A stretch of DNA of 64,000 bases, from the NCBI RefSeq assembly GCF_000336775.1, contig NZ_AOLJ01000014.1, forward strand, positions 81,478 to 145,477, in the 5' to 3' direction. The DNA is from Haloferax gibbonsii ATCC 33959 (GTDB lineage Archaea; Halobacteriota; Halobacteria; Halobacteriales; Haloferacaceae). The notes beneath the pieces are model-generated. The model made no database searches. It saw only the letters and a list, made by a program, of their open reading frames with translations, and was not told the DNA's origin. Shown in pieces: positions 16,833 through 25,760 of the stretch. The position numbers were made by a program, and so were the translations under genes. The first letter of the stretch is position 1, and the number at the start of each line of letters is the position of its first letter.

Positions 16833-19800
16833 TCAGCCCGACAGCGCCTGCGCAACCTTCTCTATCGGGTGCGGCGGTCGTCGCGCCGCGTCGTCCCTGT
16901 CTTCCAGTTGCGTCCGACACGACGCGCCGGGAGCGACCACTTCGTCGCCCCGGCTCTCGTCGACCTGTTCGAACAGGATGTCTCCCATGGCCTTCGAGAG
17001 GTCGTAGTGTTCGGCCTCGTAGCCGAAGCTCCCAGCCATGCCGCAACAGCTCGAATCGAGCGGGTCGACCTCGTAGCCGACCCGCCGGAGGACGCCCACC
17101 GCGTGGTGGTCCTTGTTCAGCGCCTTCTGGTTGCAGTGGCCGTGGTAGGTGAGGGAGCCGAGCGCGCCGCCGTCGGCGACCGCGGAGGTGACGGGTCCGG
17201 CCGCGTCGCCGTCGGGCGAGCGCCCGCGAATCGGGAGAGTCTCGTCCAGTCGGTGGGTGTCGAGGAACTCCATGACGCCGTAGGCGGCCGCGGCGACCGG
17301 CGCGACCGCGTCGTCCGGCAGGAGGTCGGCGTACTCGTCTTGGAACATCACCGCGTCCGAGGGCTCGACGAAGACGACCGACCAGCCGTCTTCGACCGAT
17401 GGGCGGAGCGTCTCGACGTTGTGTCCCGCGCGCCGCCGCGCGAGGTCGAGGAAGCCGCCGGAGTAGGCGGCGCGACCGCTCGGCTCGACGCCCTCCGCGA
17501 GGCGGACGTGGACGCCGGCGGCCTCCAGCACCCGCACCGCCGCCTTGCCGATTTCGGGCGTGACGTAGTTCGTGTAGGTGTCGGGAAACAGGAGGACGCG
17601 GTGGTCGGCTTCGGACGCCGGCACGCGGGGTCGTCGCGCGTCCATCCACGATTCGAGCGTGTCGCGGGTGAACGAGGGGAGCGACCGGTCCGGGGCGATG
17701 CCCGCGAGTCGCTCCATCGCGGCCCGCGCACCCGGAATCTCGGCCGCCCAGTTCGAGACGGGCGCGAGGGCGCTCCCGACGCCGGCCAGCCGGTCGATAT
17801 TGGCGAACAGGCGCTCGCGGAGCGACGCGCCTTCCTCGGCGTGGTGGGCGTGTTTCACCTCGGCTTTGAGCTTCGCCAAATCGACGCCGGTCGGGCAGTC
17901 GTTCTGACAGCCCTTACAGCCGACGCAGAGCCCGAGGACCTCCTCTTGGAACCGGTCTGAGTGAATCTCGTCCTCCGGGAGGTCGCCGCTGATGGCTGCG
18001 CGGAGCATGTTGGCCCGCCCGCGGGTCGTCTCGGCCTCGTCCTTCGAGGCGCGGTAGGTCGGACACATCGTCTCCGACCCGGTCTGCCGACAGGTGCCGC
18101 AGCCGTTGCAGAGTTCGACGAGGTGCGAAAAGCCGCTCTCGTCCGAGAAGTCCAGCGTCGTCGCGGGCTCGATGGACTGGTAGGCCGCGCCGTACCGGAG
18201 GTTCTCGCGCATGTCCGCGCCGACGCCGCGGTCGCCGTCCGGCCCCGGGTCGGAGGGACCGTCCCGGTAGACGACGTTCCCGGGGTTCATGCGCCAGTCG
18301 GGGTCGAACGCCGTTTTCAGCTCCTTGAACGCGCCCCAGAGTTCGGGGCCGTACATCTTGGGATTCCACTCGGTTCGGGCCATCCCGTCGCCGTGCTCGC
18401 CCGAGAACGCCCCGCGATGATCCAACACGAGGTCGGTCACGTCGTCGGTGATGGCGCGCATCGTCTCGATGCCCGCGCCGTCCTTCAGGTTCAGAATCGG
18501 GCGGATGTGGAGCGTCCCCGCGCCGGCGTGGGCGAAGTACGCGGCCGAGGTGCCGTGGTCTTCCAGCACCGCCTCGAACGACTGGACGTACTCCGCCAAC
18601 TCCTCGGGGGGGACGCTCGCGTCCTCGATGAACGGGTAGGGCTTCGGGTCGCCCGGCAGCGACATGAGGAGCGGAATCGCCGCCTTGCGGAGCTTCCAGA
18701 GGTCCGCCTGCGCCGCGGGCGTGTACGCCTCGATGGCGTCGAACGCGCCGCCGTCGGCGTCGTCACCCGCCTCCGACTCGGCGTCGCCGTCTCGCAGGAA
18801 GTGCTCGTTCGCCTCGCGAATCACCGCCTCGAAGTCGTCGTGCAGTTCGGAGTCGAACTCCAGCATCAGGGTCGCGGCCGTCCCGTCGGGAATTTCCTCG
18901 ACGTACTGGGCGTACTCGCTGGACTCGGCGGCCATCCGCAGCACCTCGTCGTCCATGAGTTCGACCGCGCTGGCGTCGAAGTCGAGCGCGTCGGGGACCG
19001 CCGCCATCGCCTCCACGAGGTCGTCGTAGGCGTAGAGGACGAGCGCCGTCTCCTCGGGGACCGTCACGAGAGACACGGTGGCCTCGACGACGACGCCGAG
19101 GGTGCCCTCCGCGCCGACGAACAGTTTGGAGAGGTTGATAACCGTCTCGCCGCCGTCGGTCTCGGAGACGACCTTGTGGAGGTTGTAGCCCGACACCGAC
19201 CGCTTGAGGCTCGGATACCGCCGCTCGATTTCGTCTTCGTGTTCCTCGACGAGGCCGAGGACGGTCCGGTAGAGGTGGGCCTCGCGGTCGTCCTTCCCGA
19301 CGATGCGATCCCACTCGTCGCTCCCGACGACCACGTCGCGGGTGTGGACGACCGACCCGTCGGCGAGGACGACCCGCAACTCCTCGGTGTAGGCGTCGGT
19401 GATGCCGTAGCGGACCGAGTGCGCGCCCGTGGAGTTGTTGCCGATGCCGCCGCCGACGGTCGCCCGGTTCGATGAGGCGGGGTCCGGCGCGAACTTCAGT
19501 CCGTGGTCGGCGAGGCGGTCGTCGAGGTCGTCCTGCACCACGCCGGGTTGGACCCGCGCCCGCCGCGCGTCGGGGTCCACGCAGACGATTTCGTCCATGT
19601 ACTTCGAGCAGTCGATGACGACGCACCTGGGGCCGACGGTCTGTCCCGCCAGCGACGACCCCGCCCCGCGCGGGAGGACGGGAACGTCGTGCTCGGCCGC
19701 CGTCCGCACCGCGGCGCGCACGTCGTCCTCGTCGCGGGGGACGACCACGCCCGCCGGGCGCGCCCGGTAAATCGAGCCGTCGGTCGCGTACAGCACCTGC

Positions 19801-19985
19801 GCGTACTCGTCGAAGCGCACCTCGCCGGAGACGACTTCCCGGAGGTCGGCGGCGAGGTCGGCGTGCTCGGCTACGTCGACCACGTCGTAGTCGCGCGACT
19901 CCTGAAACCGCCGGAAGTCGCCTCGTTCCTCGCCGTCCGTCTCCGCCGCGATTCGGGTCGCCCGCGAAGGGCCGTCGCCAGACAT
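16833..19985 (-). CDS. FAD-linked D-2-hydroxyacid (D-lactate/glycolate) dehydrogenase fused to Fe-S and CCG domains
   Basis: A 1050-residue fusion like a GlcD-GlpC-type dehydrogenase. Order: VAO/PCMH FAD-binding domain (about residues 60-290; PRGAGSSLAGQ), FAD-oxidase C-terminal domain to about 560, a two-cluster ferredoxin domain (CNGCGTCRQTG near 625 and CVGCKGCQNDCPTGVDL near 695), and a C-terminal heterodisulfide-reductase-like domain with SCCGMAG near 990. It probably oxidises D-lactate, D-2-hydroxyglutarate or a related acid and passes electrons to the membrane quinone pool. The start at 19985 is ATG; six bases upstream is a GTG alternative. Confidence 0.94.
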   Translation of the reverse strand: MSGDGPSRATRIAAETDGEERGDFRRFQESRDYDVVDVAEHADLAADLREVVSGEVRFDEYAQVLYATDGSIYRARPAGVVVPRDEDDVRAAVRTAAEHDVPVLPRGAGSSLAGQTVGPRCVVIDCSKYMDEIVCVDPDARRARVQPGVVQDDLDDRLADHGLKFAPDPASSNRATVGGGIGNNSTGAHSVRYGITDAYTEELRVVLADGSVVHTRDVVVGSDEWDRIVGKDDREAHLYRTVLGLVEEHEDEIERRYPSLKRSVSGYNLHKVVSETDGGETVINLSKLFVGAEGTLGVVVEATVSLVTVPEETALVLYAYDDLVEAMAAVPDALDFDASAVELMDDEVLRMAAESSEYAQYVEEIPDGTAATLMLEFDSELHDDFEAVIREANEHFLRDGDAESEAGDDADGGAFDAIEAYTPAAQADLWKLRKAAIPLLMSLPGDPKPYPFIEDASVPPEELAEYVQSFEAVLEDHGTSAAYFAHAGAGTLHIRPILNLKDGAGIETMRAITDDVTDLVLDHRGAFSGEHGDGMARTEWNPKMYGPELWGAFKELKTAFDPDWRMNPGNVVYRDGPSDPGPDGDRGVGADMRENLRYGAAYQSIEPATTLDFSDESGFSHLVELCNGCGTCRQTGSETMCPTYRASKDEAETTRGRANMLRAAISGDLPEDEIHSDRFQEEVLGLCVGCKGCQNDCPTGVDLAKLKAEVKHAHHAEEGASLRERLFANIDRLAGVGSALAPVSNWAAEIPGARAAMERLAGIAPDRSLPSFTRDTLESWMDARRPRVPASEADHRVLLFPDTYTNYVTPEIGKAAVRVLEAAGVHVRLAEGVEPSGRAAYSGGFLDLARRRAGHNVETLRPSVEDGWSVVFVEPSDAVMFQDEYADLLPDDAVAPVAAAAYGVMEFLDTHRLDETLPIRGRSPDGDAAGPVTSAVADGGALGSLTYHGHCNQKALNKDHHAVGVLRRVGYEVDPLDSSCCGMAGSFGYEAEHYDLSKAMGDILFEQVDESRGDEVVAPGASCRTQLEDRDDAARRPPHPIEKVAQALSG

Positions 19986-20117
19986 TATCACGTATAATCG
20001 TGCAGGATAGCAAAAACCTGTGTGTGACTCGCCATGTTTGCCAGAAGCGGTAGTCGTTCGCGGCGGACCGGCTTCGTCGCGCGCGGGCCGAGTGTGCCGA
20101 GTTGGGTGAGAACCCGT

Positions 20118-20930
20118 CTACTGCGGCGGGTTCCGGGGGTAGTTCCCGACGCCGGTCCGCAGTTCGCCGTCGGCGACAACCCAGCCCTGGCGGTCCGCCG
20201 GGAGGTCGTAGGCGGCGACGTGGTCGACGTACTCGTTGTAGTTCCAGCCGCCGACCCACCACGAGTTCGCGCCGCGGAGTTCGACGCTCACCGAGACGTT
20301 CGTCGTCTCGGGGCCGTCGTACCGCACGAACAGCACCGACTCGTAGTCGTAACACCGGGTGTCGTCGCTGTTGCTCGGCCAGTCACACGGGACGAGCCGG
20401 GCGTTCTCTCGCGGTTCGAACAGGGGTTCCGTCCCCTCGGGCGCGAGCGTGTCGATGGACTGGTTCACCCGCACGTCGGCGAACAGGTCTATTGCGTCGT
20501 GTTCGACGCGGAGCGTGTCGGAGTCGTTCTGACTGTACTCGCTCGCCGGAATCGGCTCCCAGCGGACCAGTCGGTCGTTCTCGACGACCGCCCGGTAGTA
20601 GGTCGGGTCGGCGGGAATCTCGTCGGCCCGGAGGCGGAGCATCGGGCCGGACTCCGTTTCGACCACGTCGTAGGCCCAGCCCGTCGGAAGCAGGTACTCG
20701 CGGGACTCGACGGCGTCGCCGACCGCCGAGGAGCCGTCGCTGACGGGTAACGGCACGAGGACCGTCACGTTCGAAATCGGTTCGTCGGCCGAGACGCGGA
20801 CGCTGTAGTCGTACTGGCTCCCGTAGGAGTCGAGAAACGAGAGCCGGCCGAACGCCCAGAGGCCGCCGGCCGCGACCGCGACCACGACGAGCGCGGCGAC
20901 GACGACGATGCCGAGTGTGCGGACGTTCAT
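20118..20930 (-). CDS. Membrane-anchored exported protein, 270 aa
   Basis: A single hydrophobic segment (residues 5-28) is followed by a long beta-rich domain with many Tyr/Trp residues, predicted to lie outside the cell. Two cysteines (in VPCDWPSN and RCYDYES) could form a disulfide. No named family is recognised. It starts 30 bases after the HemG-like gene on the same strand, with a perfect 8-bp hairpin between them. The ATG at 20930 is preferred to an upstream Met three codons earlier. Confidence 0.75.
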   Translation of the reverse strand: MNVRTLGIVVVAALVVVAVAAGGLWAFGRLSFLDSYGSQYDYSVRVSADEPISNVTVLVPLPVSDGSSAVGDAVESREYLLPTGWAYDVVETESGPMLRLRADEIPADPTYYRAVVENDRLVRWEPIPASEYSQNDSDTLRVEHDAIDLFADVRVNQSIDTLAPEGTEPLFEPRENARLVPCDWPSNSDDTRCYDYESVLFVRYDGPETTNVSVSVELRGANSWWVGGWNYNEYVDHVAAYDLPADRQGWVVADGELRTGVGNYPRNPPQ

Positions 20931-20940
20931 CGAAACCACC

Positions 20941-20962
20941 GAGCGGGCTAGTCTGCCCGCTC
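20941..20962 (-). terminator. Eight-base-pair hairpin between the HemG-like and membrane-protein genes
   Basis: GAGCGGGC and GCCCGCTC are perfect inverted repeats with a six-base loop. The hairpin overlaps the stop codon region of the HemG-like gene. No strong oligo-U run follows (GGTTTCG only), so it may be an attenuator, an mRNA-stability element or a terminator. Confidence 0.4.
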
Positions 20963-21536
20963 AGACCGCCGCACCTCCCGCGGCGGTGCCCGCGGTCGAC
21001 TCCACGAACTCGGCGAAGTCGGCGGCGAACGACTCGACTTCGTCCCAGTCGGTGTACTCGTAGTCGCGGGAGGCGTCCGTGTCGCCGGTCGCGTCCTTGG
21101 CGATGCGCTTCATCATCATCCGGGTGAGAAAGCCGTACTCCGAGTACCGAAGCGCCCCGCCGAACGCGGCCATCCGCTCCGGATGCCAGCCGCTCTCTTC
21201 GACGAACTCGTCGAGGTACGTCGCGACCTCGGCGCGGGCGTCCTCGTCGTCGAGCGCCGACGACAGCGACACCTGGAAGAAGCCGTTGGGCCGCGCCTCG
21301 ATGTCGTCGCGGTGCTCGCGGACGAACTCGTAGACCGGCTTCGAGTGCGCGCCAAGATGAATCGACGACCCGACGAGCACCGCGTCGGCGTCGGCGAGCG
21401 CCTCGCCAACGTCCGAATCGGCGACCGAGGCGGTCCTCGCGTCGTGCCCGTGCGCCGCCAGCGCCTCGGCGATGCGCCCGGCTATCTTCTCGGTCTGTCC
21501 CTCTTTGCTCCCGTACGCGACGAGTATCGTCCCCAT
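20961..21536 (-). CDS. Flavodoxin-domain protein, HemG-like
   Basis: A 191-residue flavodoxin. The FMN phosphate loop is near the start (YGSKEGQTEKIA, residues 8-19), the GSSIHLGAHSK segment is the second flavin loop, and the C-terminal SRDYEYTDWDEV stretch resembles the HemG family of protoporphyrinogen IX dehydrogenases. Bacterial HemG couples haem synthesis to the respiratory chain. Haem genes are not neighbours, so this substrate is an inference from family likeness. The ATG at 21536 gives the canonical beginning MGTILVAYG. Confidence 0.88.
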   Translation of the reverse strand: MGTILVAYGSKEGQTEKIAGRIAEALAAHGHDARTASVADSDVGEALADADAVLVGSSIHLGAHSKPVYEFVREHRDDIEARPNGFFQVSLSSALDDEDARAEVATYLDEFVEESGWHPERMAAFGGALRYSEYGFLTRMMMKRIAKDATGDTDASRDYEYTDWDEVESFAADFAEFVESTAGTAAGGAAV

Positions 21537-21704
21537 ACAGCTCACCGCGTACCTGTTGGTTCGCTCACAGCATAACCCCACACACAGCCTCTCACCCCCC
21601 GAGAACCGACCGCGTCCCGATTCGACGCGAAGCCGGCCGAGTCGACTCCGACCCGCGAGGAGGAACTATTTTCCCCGTCGCCGCATCACCTCAGAATACA
21701 ACTC

Positions 21705-22349
21705 ATGAATATCTCGATGGGAACCTATCTGGTCACGCAGTCGGACCGCTCCGGCGGGCGGTCGACGCCGGACGTGGTGCAGGCCGCGGTCGACGGCGGC
21801 GTCGACGTCGTTCAACTCCGCGAGAAGCACGCGAGCGCCCGCGACCGCTACGAGGTCGGCCGCGAGGTTCGCGCCGTGACGGCCGACGCGGGCGTCACCC
21901 TCGTCGTCAACGACCGGGTCGACATCGCGGCCGCCATCGACGCCGACGGGGTCCACCTCGGCGACGACGACGTGCCCGTCTCGGTCGCGCGCGAACAGCT
22001 CGGCGACGACGCCATCGTCGGCCGGTCGGTCTCGACCGTCGCGGGCGCGAGAGCCGCCGAGGAGGCCGGCGCGGACTACCTCGGCGTCGGCGCGGTGTTC
22101 GCCACGGACACGAAGGACACGGACCCCGAGCAGTCCGAAATCGGGACCGAGCGGGTGTCGGCCATCGCGGACGCCGTCTCGATTCCGTTCGTCGGCATCG
22201 GCGGCGTCACGCCCGGCAACGCCGCCGACGTGGTCGCCGCCGGGGCCGACGGCGTCGCGGTCGTCTCGGCCATCACCGCCGCTGACGACCCCGCCGACGC
22301 GACCCGCCACCTCGCCGACTCGGTCGCCGCCGGGAGGGACCGCCGATGA
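21705..22349 (+). CDS. thiE: Thiamine-phosphate synthase
   Basis: A 214-residue TIM-barrel ThiE, which joins HMP-pyrophosphate to thiazole phosphate to make thiamine phosphate. Diagnostic pieces are VQLREKHAS (pyrophosphate-binding), VNDRVDIAAAIDADGVHLGDDD, GADYLGVGAVFATDTK and FVGIGGV. The four-base ATGA overlap with thiM shows translational coupling, and thiD follows directly. ATG at 21717 is an alternative start. CTATTTT at 21667-21673 is a likely TATA-like element about 35 bases upstream. Confidence 0.96.
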   Translation: MNISMGTYLVTQSDRSGGRSTPDVVQAAVDGGVDVVQLREKHASARDRYEVGREVRAVTADAGVTLVVNDRVDIAAAIDADGVHLGDDDVPVSVAREQLGDDAIVGRSVSTVAGARAAEEAGADYLGVGAVFATDTKDTDPEQSEIGTERVSAIADAVSIPFVGIGGVTPGNAADVVAAGADGVAVVSAITAADDPADATRHLADSVAAGRDRR

Positions 22350-23242
22350 GCGGACGAGACGACGCTGACGGCGCGGGTGGACAGGGCGGTTCGGACGGCG
22401 CGACCGGTCCGGGCGGCGTGCCTGACGTGGCGCTGGACGAGGTGCTGGCCGCCGTCGCGGGCGAACAGCCGCTCATCAACTCGGTCACGAACGACGTGAC
22501 GGTCAACGACGTGGCGAACATCACGCTCTACTGGGGCGGCCTGCCGGTCATGTCCGACGACGAGCGCGAAGTCGGCGACATGGTCGGCATCGCCGACGGC
22601 TGTCTGCTCAACATGGGGACCGTGAGCGAGTCCGGCGAGGAGACGATGCTGACTGCCGGTCGCGCCGCGAACGAGGCCGGCGTCCCCCTCGTCGTCGACC
22701 CCGTCGGCGTCGGTGCGACCCCGACGCGCGACCGGGTCGCGGACCAACTCGTCACCGACCTCGACGTGGACGTGCTCAACGGCAACTACGGGGAAATCTC
22801 CGCGCTCGTCGGCGACGACGCCGAGGTCCGCGGGGTCGAGTCGGTCGGCGAATACGCCGAAATCGCCGCCGCGGCCGTCGAGTGCGCCCGGAAGACCGGC
22901 GCGGTCGTCGTCGCCTCCGGCGAGACCGACATCGTCGCCACCGAGGAGGCCGCCTTCGAGGTCGACGCCGGCCACTCGATGATGGGCGCTGTCGTCGGCA
23001 CCGGCTGTATGCTCGGCGTGACGCTCGCCGTGTTCGGGGCCGCCATCGACGACCCGCTTTCGGCGGCGCTCGCCGGGACCGCGGCCTACGGGCTCGCGGG
23101 CGAACTCGCCGCAGAGGGCGCGTTCGGCGACTACCGCGGCCCGGCGAGCTACAAAATCGCCTTCCTCGACGCGGTCGCCGGACTCGCGGACGCCTCGACG
23201 CCAGACATCGCCGACCGAATCGACCGCATCGAGGTCCGATAG
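22346..23242 (+). CDS. thiM: Hydroxyethylthiazole kinase
   Basis: A 298-residue ribokinase-fold kinase. It phosphorylates the thiazole alcohol, which allows salvage of thiazole for ThiE. Visible motifs are INSVTNDVTVNDVAN at residues 45-60, GGLPVMSDDERE, and GTGCMLGVTLAVF near 215 with the catalytic-site Cys in the anion hole. A Gly/Asp-rich leader of about 30 residues is unusual in length but fits halophile composition. The start overlaps the thiE stop; the stop TAG is followed at once by the thiD ATG. Confidence 0.96.
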   Translation: MSGRDDADGAGGQGGSDGATGPGGVPDVALDEVLAAVAGEQPLINSVTNDVTVNDVANITLYWGGLPVMSDDEREVGDMVGIADGCLLNMGTVSESGEETMLTAGRAANEAGVPLVVDPVGVGATPTRDRVADQLVTDLDVDVLNGNYGEISALVGDDAEVRGVESVGEYAEIAAAAVECARKTGAVVVASGETDIVATEEAAFEVDAGHSMMGAVVGTGCMLGVTLAVFGAAIDDPLSAALAGTAAYGLAGELAAEGAFGDYRGPASYKIAFLDAVAGLADASTPDIADRIDRIEVR

Positions 23243-24100
23243 ATGCCGGGGACCGCCCCCGACCCGCGGACGCCGCCGTACGTCCTCACCGTCGCCTCCA
23301 GCGACTCCGGCGGCGGCGCGGGCATCCAAGCGGACCTGAAGACGATGACTCGGCTCGGCGTCTACGGCGGGTCGGTCATCGTGGCCGCGACGGCCCAGAA
23401 CACCCGCGGCGTCGAGGGCTCGCACGTCCTCCCGGCCGAGTCGATTCGCGCCCAGTACGAGGCCGTCGCCGACGACTTCGACGTCGCCGCCGTCAAACTC
23501 GGGATGCTGGCGACCGCCGAGGCCGTCGAGACGGTCGCCGACTGCCTCGCCGACTACGACGGCCCGGTCGTTCTCGACCCCGTGATGGTCGCCACCTCCG
23601 GCGACCGACTGCTGGACGAGGACGCCGTCGACGCCTACGACGCCCTGTTCGCGCGGGCGACGCTCGCGACCCCGAACGCCGACGAGGCCGAGGCGCTGAC
23701 GGGCGTGTTCCCCGACTCGCCGGCAGCCGTCTCCGAGGCAGCCGACTGGTTCTTCGACCGGGGTGTCGACGCCGTGCTCCTGAAGGGCGGCCACGTCGCC
23801 ACCGACGACGACACCGTGGTTGACACGCTCGTCACGCCGACGGAGACGACGACGTTCGTCAATCCGCGCATCGACGCGACGGCGACTCACGGGTCTGGCT
23901 GTACGCTTTCGAGCGCCGTCGCCGCCCGACTCGCCCGCGGCGACGACCTCGCCGACGCCGTCCGCAACGGCATCGAGTTCACGCGCGCGACCCTCGCCGA
24001 ACCGGCCGACGTGGGCGAGGGCGCGGGGAGCGTGAACCACCTCGTCGGCGTCGGCGACGGCTGGACCCCCGACGCGGACGCGCCCGACGGCGACGACTGA
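23243..24100 (+). CDS. thiD: Hydroxymethylpyrimidine / phosphomethylpyrimidine kinase
   Basis: A 285-residue ThiD that phosphorylates HMP and HMP-phosphate for ThiE. Motifs are VASSDSGGGAGIQADLK at the N-terminus, KLGMLATAEAVE, VLDPVMVATSGD, and THGSGCTLSSA near 215 with the catalytic loop. It lacks the C-terminal ThiN domain that is fused to ThiD in several archaea, so thiamine phosphate synthesis must rely on ThiE here. It begins directly after the thiM stop (TAGATG), so the three genes are one operon for thiamine salvage. Confidence 0.96.
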   Translation: MPGTAPDPRTPPYVLTVASSDSGGGAGIQADLKTMTRLGVYGGSVIVAATAQNTRGVEGSHVLPAESIRAQYEAVADDFDVAAVKLGMLATAEAVETVADCLADYDGPVVLDPVMVATSGDRLLDEDAVDAYDALFARATLATPNADEAEALTGVFPDSPAAVSEAADWFFDRGVDAVLLKGGHVATDDDTVVDTLVTPTETTTFVNPRIDATATHGSGCTLSSAVAARLARGDDLADAVRNGIEFTRATLAEPADVGEGAGSVNHLVGVGDGWTPDADAPDGDD

Positions 24101-24175
24101 CCGCCGGGCGCGCCGGCACTCGTCCGAGGCGCTCGCGGCACGCGCCTTTTTGCAGACACGTGTCGTATCACGGAC

Positions 24176-24973
24176 ATGGCAGAGAAAGCAGCCGCGAACG
24201 CGCTCCGCGCCCGAATCGAGAGTGGCGGCGTCGCGCTCGGCGTCCTCGACAACACCTACAGCCCGACGCTCGTGGAGTTCTACGGCGAACTCGGCGTCGA
24301 CTTCGTGTGGCTCGACCTCGAACACGGCGGACCGAGTTCGCTCGACTCGGGCGCGATGGAGAACCTCCTCCGCGCGGCGGAACGAACCGGCATCGAGCCG
24401 TTAGTCCGACTCCCGACGACGGACCCGGAGTTCGTCCGGAAAGCCCTCGACCTCGGCGTCAGGAACGTCTTCCTCCCGCGCGTGGAGTCGGCCGCGGAGG
24501 TCCGCGAGGCGGTTCGGTCAGCCCGATTCACCTACGGCGACGGCCCCGGCGACCGCGGCCTCGCGTCGCCGCGCGCCCGCCGGTGGGGGCTCGCCGACGA
24601 CTACGTCGCGAGCGAGGACCGCGAGACCCTCGTCGGCGTGACCATCGAGACCGCCGAGTCGCTTTCGGACCTCGACGCGATTCTCGACGTGCCCGAACTG
24701 GGCTTCGTCTTCATCGGCCCGTTCGACCTCTCGGTGGCGCTCGGCCACCCCGGCGAGATAGACCACCCGGACGTGCAGGAGGCCGTCGAGCGAGTCCGCT
24801 CGGCCGCGGTCGAGGCCGGCGTCCCCGTCGGCGGGCTCGGCTTCGGCATGGACGACGTGAACGAGAAGGCGGAAAACGGCTATCAGCTCATCAACCTCGG
24901 CAGCACCACCGGCGCGCTCAAGGGCGTCGTCGACGGCTGGTTCGACGCCGCGACGTTCGACCGCGAAGCGTAG
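24176..24973 (+). CDS. HpcH/HpaI family class II aldolase (2-keto-3-deoxy-acid type)
   Basis: A 265-residue TIM-barrel aldolase. The family's conserved DLEHGG near residue 45, the EPLVRLP strand, the divalent-metal ligands in LPRVESAAEV and IGPFDLSVALG near 180 match HpcH/HpaI and 2-dehydro-3-deoxyglucarate aldolases. Such enzymes cleave 2-keto-4-hydroxy acids to pyruvate or oxaloacetate and an aldehyde. The substrate is not known. A CTTTTTGC box lies about 25 bases upstream of the ATG. Confidence 0.92.
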   Translation: MAEKAAANALRARIESGGVALGVLDNTYSPTLVEFYGELGVDFVWLDLEHGGPSSLDSGAMENLLRAAERTGIEPLVRLPTTDPEFVRKALDLGVRNVFLPRVESAAEVREAVRSARFTYGDGPGDRGLASPRARRWGLADDYVASEDRETLVGVTIETAESLSDLDAILDVPELGFVFIGPFDLSVALGHPGEIDHPDVQEAVERVRSAAVEAGVPVGGLGFGMDDVNEKAENGYQLINLGSTTGALKGVVDGWFDAATFDREA

Positions 24974-24982
24974 CGCCCGCGC

Positions 24983-25729
24983 CTACTCTGTCGCGTCCGA
25001 CCCCGAGTCGGACAGCCGCATCGCCACGCTGTACATCTCGCCCGCGGACTCCGATTCGACCGCGGCGGCGACGCGGTCGGCTTCGGCGGCGAGCCACTTC
25101 CCCATCTCGCCGGGGACTTCAGCCGCCAGCGACGTCGCCACCGACGCGTGCGCCTCGACGTGGCTCGCGGACCACGGAACCGGGTCCAGCAGGGTCAGTT
25201 CGCGGTCGAAGCGCCAGCCGTGCCCCGAGAACAGCGCCCTGAGCGCGTCGGCCGGGTAGAACGTCAGCGCGGGCCGCCCGCGGGCCAACTGGCTCGCCGC
25301 GTTTTCGAGCGCGAACAGCTCCCGAACCGCGGCGTCGTCGGGGAGCGGTTCGTAGTCGTCGACGACGAGGTGACAGCCGGGCGCGGCGACCCGCGTTAGC
25401 TCGCTCGCGACGGCGGCGAGCGACTCGGGACCGACGAGGTTGAACAGCCCGTGGGCGGTGACGATATCGACCGCGTCGTCGGCGAGGGGGAGGCTCCGAA
25501 CGTCGGCCTCCAGCACCGCGGTTCTCGCTCGGTCCGTCGGCGACGGGGCCACGCGGTCGCGGACGAGTTCCGCGTGCTCCGGGTCGTTCGTGACGGCGTA
25601 GACGCGCTCCGCGCCCGCGTCGAGGAGTCCGGCGGTGGTGTTGCCGGTCCCCGCGCCGGCCTCCAGACAGACCGCGCCGCGGACCGGACGGTCGTCGAGG
25701 GCGGCCGTGACGGTCGTGGGAACGTCCAT
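24983..25729 (-). CDS. Class I SAM-dependent methyltransferase
   Basis: A 248-residue protein. The SAM-binding motif I reads VCLEAGAGTGNTTAGLLDAGA (residues about 21-40, GAGTG core), motif II EADVRSLPLADDAVDIVTAHG follows, and LTRVAAPGCHLVVDDYEPL matches the next conserved strand. The substrate is unknown. It converges with the aldolase gene and is followed on the minus strand by no close gene, so no operon context helps. Confidence 0.88.
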   Translation of the reverse strand: MDVPTTVTAALDDRPVRGAVCLEAGAGTGNTTAGLLDAGAERVYAVTNDPEHAELVRDRVAPSPTDRARTAVLEADVRSLPLADDAVDIVTAHGLFNLVGPESLAAVASELTRVAAPGCHLVVDDYEPLPDDAAVRELFALENAASQLARGRPALTFYPADALRALFSGHGWRFDRELTLLDPVPWSASHVEAHASVATSLAAEVPGEMGKWLAAEADRVAAAVESESAGEMYSVAMRLSDSGSDATE

Positions 25730-25760
25730 CGCGGGAATCGAGGGTAGAGCCGTTCGCTCG

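Noticed and set aside
21537..21704. TPP riboswitch before thiE
   Set aside because: I looked for the CUGAGA and ACCUGA core elements and found no convincing pair; a covariance search would be decisive.
22076..24325. 749-residue minus-strand open frame across thiE-thiM-thiD
   Set aside because: It is antisense to three conserved thiamine genes and shows no domain; a codon-bias artefact.
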